A DNA stretch of 64,000 nt from Bradyrhizobium sp. RD5-C2 (GCF_019972155.1 NZ_BOVL01000012.1:173855-237854); one strand, 5' to 3'; counted from the stretch's first letter, positions 1 through 8,948 are shown. Program-made: numbers and translations. The notes: generated from the sequence alone by a model not told the origin.

Positions 1-408
1 GGTGATCATGCGCGGCTCGATCGGCATGGTCGCGCAGAACTCGAGCGGCGTGCCGGCCGGATCGGTGGCCTGCAGCGTGCGGCCCTGGTAGGGAGCCTCG
101 GCCCAGGCGGCCGCGCAGCCATGCGCTTCGAAGAAGGCCTTGAGCCGGTCGAGGTCATCATCCCTGAACACCCGCAGGCCGAGCCGCGCGCAGACGGCGT
201 CTCCGCCCTTGCGCAACACAAGGCTGTGATGACAGGCCTCCTCGACGCCGCGGAAATAGAGCGCATCGCCCTCCTCCGCGGTCAGGATTAGCCCGATCAC
301 CTCCTCATAGAACCGCCGGCTCGCTGCGAGGTCACGGACGGTCAGCACGACGTGGCTGGCCCGCGTGATCCGAAACCCGGGATCGTGGTTCGTGATCGGG
401 AGGCTCAT
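1..408 (-). CDS. Extradiol ring-cleavage dioxygenase, VOC superfamily (3' end outside window)
   Basis: The first 136 residues are present and the C-terminal part lies beyond the window. The start is the ATG at 406-408. Residues 15-40 form a VOC-type opening (SHVVLTVRDL, then SRRFYEEVIGL), followed by ACHHSLVLRKG around residues 58-68. This resembles the N-terminal domain of 3,4-dihydroxyphenylacetate or catechol 2,3-dioxygenases. In that family the Fe/Mn ligands lie mostly in the C-terminal domain, so activity cannot be judged here. The expected reaction is meta-cleavage of a catechol in the cytoplasm. The gene points away from the GGDEF gene, and two tandem palindromes lie about 95-130 bases upstream. 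A plain glyoxalase-fold protein is the alternative. Confidence 0.72.
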   Translation of the reverse strand, partial: MSLPITNHDPGFRITRASHVVLTVRDLAASRRFYEEVIGLILTAEEGDALYFRGVEEACHHSLVLRKGGDAVCARLGLRVFRDDDLDRLKAFFEAHGCAAAWAEAPYQGRTLQATDPAGTPLEFCATMPIEPRMIT

Positions 409-693
409 ACGCACCTTCTGGTTCTTGCCGTTCGCGGGAACTCAAGTCATTGCGAAAAACCGGCGGAGGATCAAGCCGCGCAGGTCCCACCTTTGCTGGT
501 CCGTGACACCGGTCACGGCCCGCCGTGATACCCGTCACGCATTTCTATCGATTTGTTAGCAATGCTGCCGGCGGGAACCAAAACGTGAGCCCGCCGTGGC
601 ACGGTTCGTTCCAATAGTTCATAGTTTGTCAAAGGTTTGCAGAGAATTCTTGGTCCCTGCGCATGGTCAAACCACGCAGGCAAATGTAGCGAG
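409..693. other. Divergent intergenic region with tandem palindromes
   Basis: No protein gene is supported here. The stretch separates the leftward dioxygenase from the rightward GGDEF-EAL gene. It holds the two related palindromes at 501-518 and 523-540, listed separately. The remainder shows no clear repeat or hairpin. Confidence 0.6.
501..540. promoter_or_regulatory. Two tandem 18-bp palindromic operators, 22 bp apart
   Basis: The copy at 501-518 reads CCGTGACACCGGTCACGG, with CCGTGAC and GTCACGG arms around four bases. The copy at 523-540 reads CCGTGATACCCGTCACGC. They match at 15 of 18 positions and start 22 bases apart, close to two helical turns. This layout suits cooperative binding of a dimeric regulator controlling the dioxygenase (start 408), the GGDEF gene (start 694), or both. 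The cognate regulator is not identifiable. Confidence 0.5.
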
Positions 694-2655
694 ATGCGTA
701 TCGATCTCAGATCATATTTCGCGGCCCTGTTCGCGGGTGACCTCGCGGCCTTCGGCGCACCACCGACCGACGAAGCGCTTGCCGGCCACATCCGCGCCGA
801 GCAGGTTTCGCTCGTGCTCGGCTATTCCTTCGGCATCATGCTGGCCAACGCCTGCAACGCGCTGGTGCTCGCGGCTGCGCTGTGGCAATCGCCGGATTGG
901 GCCTTCGCGCTGGTGTGGGCCGCCGCCGTGAGCAGCGCGGCGCTGTTCTTCGGCCTGCAAGCGCGCGCCTCGCGCCGCATCGCCAAGCCGCAATTCGTAT
1001 CGCGCCGAACCATGTACCGGCTGGTGCGCAACGCATTCGCGCTCGGCGCCGCCTGGGGCGTCGTGCCGGTCGCCTTCTTCGCCGGCGCATCGAGCGGCGC
1101 ACAATTGGTGATCACCTGTCTCTGCGCCGGCATGCTGGCCGGCGGCGCCTTCGCTTTCTCCACCATCCCGATCGCCGCGATCGCCTTCACCGGGCCGATC
1201 TTCGTCGGCACCGCGATCTGCCTCGGCAGGGACGGCGACTTCATCTATCTCTTGATGGCCGTCCTCGTCCTGGTCTACGGCTCCGTGCTGCTGCGCGGCG
1301 TCTTCCTCAACGCATTCGAGTTCAGGCGCCGCATCATCGCCCAGCACGAGGCCGAACGGACGGTGCGGCAGGATCCGCTGACGCATTTGCCGAACCGCGT
1401 CGCCTTCAACGAGGCGCTCAATGGCGCGCTGAGCCGGCTGGAGCGCTCGGGCGAGGAATTCGCGGTGCTGCTGCTCGATCTCGATCGCCTCAAGGAGATC
1501 AACGACAGGTTCGGCCATCCGGCAGGCGACGAGCTCCTGGTGCAGCTTGCGGCCCGGTTGCAGCGCTGCACGCGCGCGGCCGAACATGTCGCACGGATCG
1601 GCGGCGACGAGTTCGCGCTGATCATGTCCAATTTGACGCGGCCCGAGGATGCGCTCGCGATCGCCGAGCGGTTCGTCGCGGCATTCGCCGATCCGTTTGC
1701 GATCGACGGGTTCGAAATCACCAGCGCCATCAGCATCGGCATCGTGCTCGCGCCGCGGGACGGCAACACCTCCCACGAACTGCTCAAGCATGTCGACATC
1801 GCGCTTTACCGGGCGAAGAAATCCGGTCCCGGCACGATCTGCTTCTTCGAGGCCAGCGACGACCAGTCGGCGCGGGACCGCCGCGCCCTGCAGCGCGACC
1901 TGGAACAGGCCATCGAGGCGGACCAGCTGTTTCTGGTCTACCAGCCATTCCTCGACATCCGCAAAGGCCGCGTCACCGGCTTCGAGGCGCTGTTGCGCTG
2001 GCAGCATCCGACGCGTGGTCTGGTCCCGCCAAGCGTCTTCATTCCGATCGCCGAGGAGAGCGGACTGATCCACCAACTCGGCGAGTGGGTGATCCGTCGC
2101 GCCTGCACGATGCTGTCACGCTGGCCTGACGACATCAGGATCGCGGTAAATTTCTCCGCGGTCCAGTTCCAGAACGTCGGCATCCTGCAGACCATCGTCG
2201 AGGCGCTTGCCGAGGCCAATGTCGCGCCGAACCGGCTGGAAATCGAAATCACCGAATCGATGCTGATCTCGAAATACGGATCGGCGGCCGCGATCCTGAA
2301 CGGGCTGCTCGAGCTCGGCCTCACGGTCGCGCTCGACGATTTCGGCACCGGCTTCTCGTCGCTGACCTATCTGCGCAAGCTGCCATTCAGCCGCATCAAG
2401 ATCGATCAATCCTTCATCCGAGACATGTTGACCCAGCCGGATTGCGCCGCGATCGTCAAATCGGTGATCGGCCTCGCGCAGGACCTGCAGATCGGCGTCG
2501 TGGCCGAAGGCGTCGAGACCGCCGATCAGCTCGAATATCTGCGCCAGACCAGCTGCGACGAGGTGCAGGGCTATCTGATCGGCCGGCCGATGTCGGGCAG
2601 CGATATCTCCGCGCTGCTCGATCGCAATCCGCAGCACTCGGAGCACGCGGCGTAA
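694..2655 (+). CDS. Membrane-bound GGDEF-EAL cyclic-di-GMP protein
   Basis: This 653-residue protein has about five or six hydrophobic segments between residues 38 and 206, then a GGDEF domain (motif at residues 303-307) and an EAL domain (EALLR at 431-435). The EAL domain keeps NFSA, ITES, LDDFGTGFSS and AEGVET. Both domains therefore look catalytically intact. The inhibitory RxxD site before GGDEF reads RAAE and is degenerate. It should make or break cyclic di-GMP at the inner membrane. The ATG at 694 was chosen over an upstream ATG at 637 because the intervening residues do not look like the protein's body. It converges on the reductase gene at 2671. Confidence 0.9.
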   Translation: MRIDLRSYFAALFAGDLAAFGAPPTDEALAGHIRAEQVSLVLGYSFGIMLANACNALVLAAALWQSPDWAFALVWAAAVSSAALFFGLQARASRRIAKPQFVSRRTMYRLVRNAFALGAAWGVVPVAFFAGASSGAQLVITCLCAGMLAGGAFAFSTIPIAAIAFTGPIFVGTAICLGRDGDFIYLLMAVLVLVYGSVLLRGVFLNAFEFRRRIIAQHEAERTVRQDPLTHLPNRVAFNEALNGALSRLERSGEEFAVLLLDLDRLKEINDRFGHPAGDELLVQLAARLQRCTRAAEHVARIGGDEFALIMSNLTRPEDALAIAERFVAAFADPFAIDGFEITSAISIGIVLAPRDGNTSHELLKHVDIALYRAKKSGPGTICFFEASDDQSARDRRALQRDLEQAIEADQLFLVYQPFLDIRKGRVTGFEALLRWQHPTRGLVPPSVFIPIAEESGLIHQLGEWVIRRACTMLSRWPDDIRIAVNFSAVQFQNVGILQTIVEALAEANVAPNRLEIEITESMLISKYGSAAAILNGLLELGLTVALDDFGTGFSSLTYLRKLPFSRIKIDQSFIRDMLTQPDCAAIVKSVIGLAQDLQIGVVAEGVETADQLEYLRQTSCDEVQGYLIGRPMSGSDISALLDRNPQHSEHAA

Positions 2656-2670
2656 CCCCGATCCGCCGCG

Positions 2671-3651
2671 TCAGAGCGTATCGGCACGATGCAGGGTGTC
2701 GACCGTGATGGTGCCGCGGGCACGCGAGACGCACGCGCAGATCTTGCCGCTCGCCTGCTTCTGGTGATCGCTGAAGAAGACGTCGCGGTGGTCGATTTCG
2801 CCGTCGACAGCGACCACGTCAATCGCGCAGACGCCGCATTCGCCGCGCCGGCAGTCGCTCATCACCTCATGGCCGGCTTCGTTGAGCACGTCCAGCATCG
2901 AGCGGTCGCGCGGGATCACGAACTCGGTTCCATCACCCTTGAGCCGGACACGGAACGCCTCGGTCGGCAGCAGCCCGCTCGATCCAAAGGTCTCGTAACG
3001 CAGATCGGTCAGCGGGCGGCCGGACGCTTCCCACGCGCGCCGCGCCGCATCCAGCATCCGCATCGGGCCGCAGAACAACGTCATGGTATCCTGCGGTAGC
3101 CTTACGAAGACGCTGTCGAGGTCGAGCCGTCTACCCTCGTCACCGGCATGGACGATGAGGCGGTCGCCGAGCAGACGATCGAGCGTATCGAGGTACGCCG
3201 CATCGCCGCGCGTGCGCACGGCATAGTGCAAGGTCACGCCGGCATCGCGGCGGACCAGCGCCTCGGCCGCACCGACGATCGGCGTAATGCCGATGCCGCC
3301 CGCGACCAGGCAGAATTGCCGCCGCGTCCAGTCGAGCTGCACCAGTGAGGCGGGCTGCGTGATGGCGAGCCGCGCCCCCGGCACAAGCGACCACATATAG
3401 CGCGAGCCGCCGCGGGAATCCGCTGCGTGCCGCACCGCGATCCGGAAACCTTGCGGATCGACTTCGCCGACCAGCGAATAGGACCGGGTCTGCGGCTGGC
3501 CGTCGATGGTGACGCCGACGTCGATGTGGCTGCCGACGGGATAGGGCGCGCCGGTGAAATCATCCGGCCGCAGCAGGAATTCGCGGATGCCGGGCGTGAG
3601 GTCGCGCACAGCAAGCAGCGTGGCTGACGTCCAGGTGTCAATGAATCGCAT
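2671..3651 (-). CDS. VanB/PDR-type ferredoxin reductase partner of the Rieske oxygenase
   Basis: The 326-residue protein has an FMN/FAD-binding barrel (RSYSL around residues 56-60), an NAD(P)-binding domain (VAGGIGITPI near 117-126) and a C-terminal plant-type 2Fe-2S domain with CRRGECGVC and a later Cys. That order is typical of phthalate dioxygenase reductase and vanillate demethylase reductase (VanB). It passes electrons from NAD(P)H to a Rieske oxygenase. The likely partner is the VanA-like gene at 4419-5468, two genes upstream on the same strand. The gap to the preceding regulator gene is only 12 bases, so co-transcription is likely. Confidence 0.9.
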   Translation of the reverse strand: MRFIDTWTSATLLAVRDLTPGIREFLLRPDDFTGAPYPVGSHIDVGVTIDGQPQTRSYSLVGEVDPQGFRIAVRHAADSRGGSRYMWSLVPGARLAITQPASLVQLDWTRRQFCLVAGGIGITPIVGAAEALVRRDAGVTLHYAVRTRGDAAYLDTLDRLLGDRLIVHAGDEGRRLDLDSVFVRLPQDTMTLFCGPMRMLDAARRAWEASGRPLTDLRYETFGSSGLLPTEAFRVRLKGDGTEFVIPRDRSMLDVLNEAGHEVMSDCRRGECGVCAIDVVAVDGEIDHRDVFFSDHQKQASGKICACVSRARGTITVDTLHRADTL

Positions 3652-3663
3652 AGCGCGCTCCGT

Positions 3664-4410
3664 TCAGCCGGTCGTGACCAGCGCCAGCGCCGGCAGCAGA
3701 TCAAGGTGCGTGCGGTTGCGCAGCGCCAGCCGCAGATTGCGAGCCGCAAGCCGGGCATGCTCGCGCATGATCGCTTCGGCACGCGCACCCTCGCGGTTCT
3801 CAATGGCGTCGACCACGACGCGATGATGGTCCTGCGCGATCAGCAGGATCTGGCGCGCCTCGGGCAAGGCCGATTGCGCCATCACGAAGCCGCTCGGCGA
3901 GGCGAACGGCAGCGCCGAGGCGCGGTCGATCTGCCGGATCAGCGGCGGACTGCGCGACAGCTCGGTGAGCAGCGCGTGGAAGCGTGCATTGAGCGCGACA
4001 TAGGACGAGAACGCTTCGACCGAGATCGGGTCCTGCCGCACCAGGCCGTCGATCTCGTTGAGACACTCTTTCAGCGGCTCGAGATCGCGCGACGACACGC
4101 CGCGCTCGGCGGCAAAGCGCGCGGCGAGCCCTTCCAGCGTGCCGCGCAGCTCGATCGAATCAAGAATGTCGCGCTCCGAAAATGCCTTGACCATGAAGCC
4201 GCCGGACGGGATCGCCTCCAGCAGGCCTTCCTCCTCCAGCCGGACCAGCGCCATGCGCACCGGCGTGCGCGACACCCCGGTGATCTCGACCGCCTGCAGC
4301 TCCGAGATGCGCTCGCCCGGCCGCAGCCGGCCCGAGAGAACCAGGTCGCGCAACGCGAGCTGCGCCCGCACGGTGTGCGATACTGAGCGATCGGCTTCGC
4401 GTTCCGCCAT
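3664..4410 (-). CDS. GntR family regulator, FCD subfamily
   Basis: The protein is 248 residues from the ATG at 4408-4410. An N-terminal winged helix (residues about 14-75, with GVSRTPVRMALVRLEEEGLL) is followed by an FCD ligand-binding domain with the usual Asp and His residues (ARFHALL, HHRVVVDAI, REHA). FCD regulators usually bind small carboxylic acids. The gene sits between the Rieske oxygenase stop (8-base gap) and the reductase, so the regulator is inside the operon it probably controls. Candidate sites are the GTATAC palindromes at 5497 and 5560. Confidence 0.9.
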   Translation of the reverse strand: MAEREADRSVSHTVRAQLALRDLVLSGRLRPGERISELQAVEITGVSRTPVRMALVRLEEEGLLEAIPSGGFMVKAFSERDILDSIELRGTLEGLAARFAAERGVSSRDLEPLKECLNEIDGLVRQDPISVEAFSSYVALNARFHALLTELSRSPPLIRQIDRASALPFASPSGFVMAQSALPEARQILLIAQDHHRVVVDAIENREGARAEAIMREHARLAARNLRLALRNRTHLDLLPALALVTTG

Positions 4411-4418
4411 GGCCCGGC

Positions 4419-5468
4419 CTACTCCGCCGCCTGCAACTGCTGCGGCGGAGTTTCCTTCGCCACCATGCGGTCGACGACGCGCCGCGCCCACATCGCGCCG
4501 GCATCGATGTTGAGATTGTAGAACACACGGTCCGGATTCTCGTCCATCGCGCGCTGCTGCGCCTCCAGGATGATCTCGTCCTCGTGGAAGATGCCGGCGA
4601 CGCCGTCGCGGATTTCGCTCGTGAGGCGCTGCTCGGTGATGCGGTGATTGCGGACGAAGGCCCAGAAATAGTGGCAGGTCTTCTCGGTCTCCGGCGTGAT
4701 GGTGTTGAGCACATAGCCGTTGACGCCCTGCGAGCGATCGCCCTCCGGCGCGCCCGATCCGGCCGGCGCGACGCCGACGTCGATATTGACGGTGCACGGC
4801 GCCTCGAAGCGGATGATCTGCCAGCGATCGACCGGGCCCGGCTTCTGCAGTTGTTTGGCCCAGAACGGCGGCGCCTCGATGCCCCTCATCCAGCGCGTGA
4901 CGGTCACGGTCTTCTCGCCATGGGTGACGTCGAACGGCGCTTCGGCGACCGCATCATTGCCGATGCTCGAGCCGTGCACGAAGGTCTCGTGGGTCAGGTC
5001 CATCAGATTGTCGACGACCAGGCGGTAATCGCATTTGACGTGAATGGTCTTGCCGTCGCCGGCCCATGCCGGATCGTGATTCCAGTGCATGTCGGGCACC
5101 AGCGCGGGATCGGCGAGCGCGGGATCGCCCATCCAGAGCCAGATGAAACGATGGCGTTCGACGACCGGATAGGCGCGCACGCAGGCCGACGGATTGATGG
5201 TTTCCTGCGAGGGCATGAAGGTGCAGCGGCCCTGAGCATTGTATTTCAGGCCATGATAGCCGCAGACCACGGTATCGCCGTCGAGCCGGCCCTTGGAGAG
5301 CGGCACGAGGCGATGCCAGCAGGCATCTTCCAGCGCCACGACCTCGCCGTCGCCCTTCCGGTACATCACGACATGCCTGCCGCAGATCGTCCGCGGCAAC
5401 AGCGCGTGCTTGATCTCGGCATCCCAGCCGGCTGCGTACCACGCGTTCATTGGAAAGGGTTTTGGCAA
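4419..5468 (-). CDS. Rieske non-heme iron oxygenase, VanA-like (aromatic O-demethylase/hydroxylase)
   Basis: The 349-residue protein carries a Rieske 2Fe-2S site, CWH near residue 51 and CGYH near residue 71. The mononuclear iron site follows as DNLMDLTHETFVH around residues 150-162. Length and motif spacing match the single-subunit VanA family, which oxidatively demethylates or hydroxylates aromatic acids using a VanB-type reductase. The reductase is encoded downstream at 2671-3651. Vanillate is only one possible substrate, since family members also act on other methoxy- and N-methyl compounds. The gene is divergent from a second FCD regulator, which heads an importer operon likely to bring in the substrate. 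Confidence 0.9.
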   Translation of the reverse strand: MPKPFPMNAWYAAGWDAEIKHALLPRTICGRHVVMYRKGDGEVVALEDACWHRLVPLSKGRLDGDTVVCGYHGLKYNAQGRCTFMPSQETINPSACVRAYPVVERHRFIWLWMGDPALADPALVPDMHWNHDPAWAGDGKTIHVKCDYRLVVDNLMDLTHETFVHGSSIGNDAVAEAPFDVTHGEKTVTVTRWMRGIEAPPFWAKQLQKPGPVDRWQIIRFEAPCTVNIDVGVAPAGSGAPEGDRSQGVNGYVLNTITPETEKTCHYFWAFVRNHRITEQRLTSEIRDGVAGIFHEDEIILEAQQRAMDENPDRVFYNLNIDAGAMWARRVVDRMVAKETPPQQLQAAE

Positions 5469-5495
5469 GCGATCCTCCGTCCTTTGAATTCACCG

Positions 5496-5568
5496 TGTAT
5501 ACATTATCTTCGAAATATAGGCAATTCACACTAGAAACCAATCGGTATTCCCGATCTTGGTATACATA
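5496..5568. promoter_or_regulatory. Divergent operator region with paired GTATAC palindromes
   Basis: Between the Rieske oxygenase (start 5468) and the rightward GntR gene lie TGTATACA (5496-5503) and GGTATACAT (5559-5567). Their GTATAC cores are 63 bases apart, about six helical turns. A further inverted repeat, ATCGG-N5-CCGAT, lies at 5541-5555. The region is clearly AT-richer than its surroundings and probably carries both promoters. Two FCD-GntR regulators are encoded next to it and either could bind here. Confidence 0.5.
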
Positions 5569-5648
5569 CATGCAATAGTTTCTCGCATTTCCGGAAAAAA
5601 ATCGATTTTCGATTGACGGTAATACGGCCGTCAGCCAGTCTATCGCGC

Positions 5649-6374
5649 ATGAATATCGGGTTGAGTTTTCGCGAGGGCTTGTCCGGCGAAGGGCCGCGAA
5701 GCCTGACATCGGCGGTTCAGGAGCGGCTGCGGGCCGACATCCTTTCGACCCGGCTGCTTCCGGGCCAGAAGCTGCACATCGCCGGCCTCGCCAAGCAGTT
5801 TTCGGTCAGCCTCGCCGCCGTCCGCGAGGCGTTGTCACGATTGGTGGCTGACGGTCTGGTGCAAGCCTCCGACCAGCGCGGCTTTCGCGTCTGCCCGGTC
5901 TCGCTCGCCGACCTCGCCGACGTCACGCAAACCCGGATCGACATCGAGGGACTCGCGATCCGGCGCTCGATCGAGCGCGGCGACAATGCCTGGCTCGCCT
6001 CTGTCGCGGCCGCCTGGGAATCGCTCAAGGCCGTTCCCCATCGCTACCCTGACGATCCAACCGTGCACTACGAGGAATGGGTGGTCCGTCACCGCATCTT
6101 CCATCGCGCGCTGGTCAACGCCTGCGGTTCGCAATGGCTGCTCGGCTTCCGCGACGTGCTGCATGAGCAGAGCGAGCGCTATCGGCGGCTTTCGATCCGC
6201 CGCGAGGTCGGCAGGGCGCGCGATGTCGAGGCCGAGCACGCCGCGATTGTAGACGCCGTTCTGGCGCGCGATGCGGATGCAGCAGTTCGCGCATTGTCAA
6301 AGCACTTTGGCATCACCAAGGAATTCGTCGAGCTCGCCGCTCCGCGTATTGCGGAGGTCAACGGCAAGACGTGA
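5649..6374 (+). CDS. GntR family regulator, FCD subfamily
   Basis: The protein is about 241 residues from the ATG at 5649. An upstream in-frame start at 5613 would add 12 residues. A winged-helix domain (residues about 17-75, with AAVREALSRLVADGLV) precedes an FCD domain with RHRIFHRALV, HEQSERYRRL and EAEHAAIVDA. It is divergent from the Rieske gene and immediately upstream of the importer operon starting at 6434. It is therefore the likely local sensor for the imported compound. It is a paralogue, not a copy, of the regulator at 3664-4410. Confidence 0.88.
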   Translation: MNIGLSFREGLSGEGPRSLTSAVQERLRADILSTRLLPGQKLHIAGLAKQFSVSLAAVREALSRLVADGLVQASDQRGFRVCPVSLADLADVTQTRIDIEGLAIRRSIERGDNAWLASVAAAWESLKAVPHRYPDDPTVHYEEWVVRHRIFHRALVNACGSQWLLGFRDVLHEQSERYRRLSIRREVGRARDVEAEHAAIVDAVLARDADAAVRALSKHFGITKEFVELAAPRIAEVNGKT

Positions 6375-6433
6375 CTCTCCGGCGCAAAGCGCGCCGAAAA
6401 TAACAACAATCGATTCCCGGGAGAAACAACACC

Positions 6434-7399
6434 ATGAACATCACGCGTCGCCGCGCGCTGGCAACCCTGATCGCCACCACCTTGCTGGCCGGCCCGGCCT
6501 ATGCTGCTGACACGATCCGCGTCGGCCTGCCCACCAAGACCTATTGGCCGACGACGATCGCCGAGACCGCGGTCCGGCAGAAGCTGTTCGAGAAGGAAGG
6601 CATCAAGGCCGAGCTGACCGTCTACCGCAGCGGCGCCGAGACCTTCGAGGGCATGGCCGCGGGCGCAGCCGACATCATCCTCGATCCGCCGTCGCTGGTG
6701 TCTGCCGGCCGCAAGAAGGGCGTGATGTCGCGGATCGTCGCCAATGCTGCGATGGGCAATTTCGGCTGGCAATTGATGGTGCCGGCCAAGTCGACGCTCG
6801 AGGTCAAGGATCTCAACGGCAAGAAGGTCGGGATCACCGCAGCCGGCTCCGGCTCAGACCTGCTGGCGCTCTGGACCATCCAGGACCGGAAGATCGACTT
6901 CACCCGCGTGCCGGTCGGCGGCGGCGGCCTGGTGCCGAACCTGCTCGCCGGCAATGTCGATGCCGCCGTGGTCTATTCGCCGCTCAGCTTCCAGGTCGCC
7001 AAATCGGGCGAGGCGAAGACCATCCTCGACTACGCGACCGCGGCGCCGCCGAACCTCACCGCAGGCTGGATCGTGCTCGACAAGTTCGCCGAGGCCAAGC
7101 CGGACGTGGTGCAGAAGGCCGTCAACGCGCTCTATGGCGCCGTGCAATACATGCGCGCCAACCGCGACGTCACCGTGAAGCTGATTGCCGACCTCTATGA
7201 GATGCCGGCCGAGATCGCCGCGATGGAATACGACAACACCATCATGAAGCTCGAGACCGACGGCAACATGGGCGCGGCCAATGTGCCGGCGGCGGTGCAG
7301 CTGTCGCTTGACCTCGCCAAGCTCGGCGGACTGAAAGACATCGTTCCGGTCGAGGATGTGATCTCGACCAGGTTCAAGCCGGTTCCGACCAAGCCATAA
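6434..7399 (+). CDS. ABC importer substrate-binding protein, NitT/TauT (SsuA/THI5-like) type
   Basis: This 321-residue protein has a Sec signal peptide (RRRALATLIATTLLAGPAYA) cut near residue 24. The mature part is an NMT1/THI5-like binding domain, recognisable from the ETAVRQKLFEKEGIK and GAADIILDPPSLV segments. It captures a small organic solute in the periplasm for the permeases at 7401 and 8949 and the ATPase at 8135. The permease start follows the stop codon after one base. The neighbouring catabolic genes suggest an aromatic or heterocyclic acid as cargo rather than nitrate or taurine, but that is inference. Confidence 0.9.
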   Translation: MNITRRRALATLIATTLLAGPAYAADTIRVGLPTKTYWPTTIAETAVRQKLFEKEGIKAELTVYRSGAETFEGMAAGAADIILDPPSLVSAGRKKGVMSRIVANAAMGNFGWQLMVPAKSTLEVKDLNGKKVGITAAGSGSDLLALWTIQDRKIDFTRVPVGGGGLVPNLLAGNVDAAVVYSPLSFQVAKSGEAKTILDYATAAPPNLTAGWIVLDKFAEAKPDVVQKAVNALYGAVQYMRANRDVTVKLIADLYEMPAEIAAMEYDNTIMKLETDGNMGAANVPAAVQLSLDLAKLGGLKDIVPVEDVISTRFKPVPTKP

Positions 7400-7400
7400 G

Positions 7401-8156
7401 ATGCAGGCCACCCTCACCATCAAGCTCGCCCGGATCGCGATCGTGATCGCGAGCTTCGCGCTGTGGGAGATCCTGTCGCGGACCGGGCTCGTCAATCCGC
7501 GCCTGCTGCCGTCGGCATCGGACACGCTTTTGACGCTCGGCGACCTCCTGCAGCGATCGAGCGTCCGGACCGACCTGATGGTGACCGCCACCGAGGTGCT
7601 GGCCGCGTTCGCGCTCGCGGTACCGATGGGGGCGCTGATCGGCTTCCTGATCGCGGAGAACCGCTATTTTGCCGATGTCGCAAAGCCGCTGCTGTTCTTC
7701 GCCTTCAGCATCCCCAAATCGATCTTCCTGCCGATGTTCATCCTGGTGTTCGGCGTCGGCTTCGCCCAAAAGGTCGGCTTCGGCTTCTTCTCGACGATCT
7801 TCATCGTGATCATGTCGACCACGACGGCCGTGGAATCGGTCAAGATCGAGCACCTGACGGTGGCCCGTTCCTATGGCGCCACGCGCACGCAGACCGCATT
7901 CCGCGTCTACCTGCCGAGCATGCTGCCGGTGCTGCTGGAAGCATTGCGGATTTCGATGATCTTCAACCTCACCGGCGTGATCCTCGCCGAAATGTACGCC
8001 TCGCGCGACGGCATCGGTCACCAGATCGCGACCTGGGGCGAGAATTTCCAGATGAAGCAGCTGCTCGCCGGCGTCGTCATGGTCGCCGCGATCGCCATGA
8101 CCTTCAATGAACTGATCAGATGGGTGGAAACACGATGCAGCCATTGGCGAACGTGA
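7401..8156 (+). CDS. ABC importer permease, NitT/TauT type (first of two)
   Basis: The 251-residue protein has about six membrane segments. Its EAL-type coupling loop reads TVARSYGATRTQTAFRVYLP around residues 153-172. It is homologous to the second permease of the same operon (8949-9749) but clearly different, so the importer probably has a heterodimeric membrane part. Many NitT/TauT systems use a homodimer. The start codon is one base after the stop of the binding protein, and the 3' end overlaps the ATPase start. Confidence 0.9.
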   Translation: MQATLTIKLARIAIVIASFALWEILSRTGLVNPRLLPSASDTLLTLGDLLQRSSVRTDLMVTATEVLAAFALAVPMGALIGFLIAENRYFADVAKPLLFFAFSIPKSIFLPMFILVFGVGFAQKVGFGFFSTIFIVIMSTTTAVESVKIEHLTVARSYGATRTQTAFRVYLPSMLPVLLEALRISMIFNLTGVILAEMYASRDGIGHQIATWGENFQMKQLLAGVVMVAAIAMTFNELIRWVETRCSHWRT

Positions 8157-8941
8157 CACCGTTGAAGCCCGCGTCGCGCGCCGGCGCGATCGAGGTCAGG
8201 AATGTCGGCCAGGTGTTCCGGACCAGGTCCCAGGACGTCGTCGCGCTGGAGGATGTCTCGCTCGACATCAAGCCGGGGCGCTTCGTCGTGCTGGTCGGCC
8301 CGAGCGGCTGCGGCAAGTCCACGCTCCTGATGATGATGGCCGGGCTGCGTACGCAGACCTCGGGCACCATCACCATCAACGGCGCGCCGATCCCGCAGCC
8401 GGACCCGAACCGCGTCGGCGTCGTGTTCCAGGAGGCGAGCCTGTTTCCGTGGTTGACGGCGGAAGACAATGTCGAGTTTCCGCTGGCGCTGCGGGGCGTC
8501 GCCAAGGCGGAGCGCCGGGCCAAGGCGCAGGACGCACTCAAGCTGGTCGGCCTCGAAGGCTTCGGCAAGCGCCACCCACACGAACTTTCCGGCGGCATGA
8601 AGCAACGCGTTTCGATCGCGCGTGGCCTGGTGCAGGATCCGCCGGTGCTGTTGATGGACGAGCCGTTCGCCGCGCTCGACGAGCAGACCCGCATGACGAT
8701 GGGCGACGAGCTGCTGCGGATCTGGGCCGCGACCGGCAAGACGGTGGTGTTCGTGACCCACAGCCTGACCGAGGCGGTCTATCTCGCCGACGAGGTGATC
8801 GTGATGTCGCCGCGGCCCGGCCGCATCGTCGATCAGCTGCAGGTCAATTTGCCGCGGCCACGGACCTACGAGATGCTGAGCGGCGACGCCTTCGGTGCGC
8901 TGCGCGACCGCATCTGGCGCCACATCCGCAAATCGGCGTGA
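8135..8941 (+). CDS. ABC importer ATP-binding protein, NitT/TauT type
   Basis: The 268-residue ATPase carries Walker A (GPSGCGKST), the signature LSGGMKQR, Walker B (VLLMDEP), the D-loop ALD and the switch His (FVTHSLTEA). It energises the importer formed with the permeases at 7401 and 8949. The ATG at 8135 has GGTGGA upstream and lies inside the end of the permease gene, which implies translational coupling. An in-frame GTG or ATG at 8120 would add five residues. Confidence 0.92.
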   Translation: MQPLANVTPLKPASRAGAIEVRNVGQVFRTRSQDVVALEDVSLDIKPGRFVVLVGPSGCGKSTLLMMMAGLRTQTSGTITINGAPIPQPDPNRVGVVFQEASLFPWLTAEDNVEFPLALRGVAKAERRAKAQDALKLVGLEGFGKRHPHELSGGMKQRVSIARGLVQDPPVLLMDEPFAALDEQTRMTMGDELLRIWAATGKTVVFVTHSLTEAVYLADEVIVMSPRPGRIVDQLQVNLPRPRTYEMLSGDAFGALRDRIWRHIRKSA

Positions 8942-8948
8942 GGCGACG

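Noticed and set aside
712-2076. 454-residue open frame antisense to the GGDEF-EAL gene
   Set aside because: High-GC shadow frame with Arg/Glu/Gly-rich composition and no domain, opposite a protein with clear motifs.
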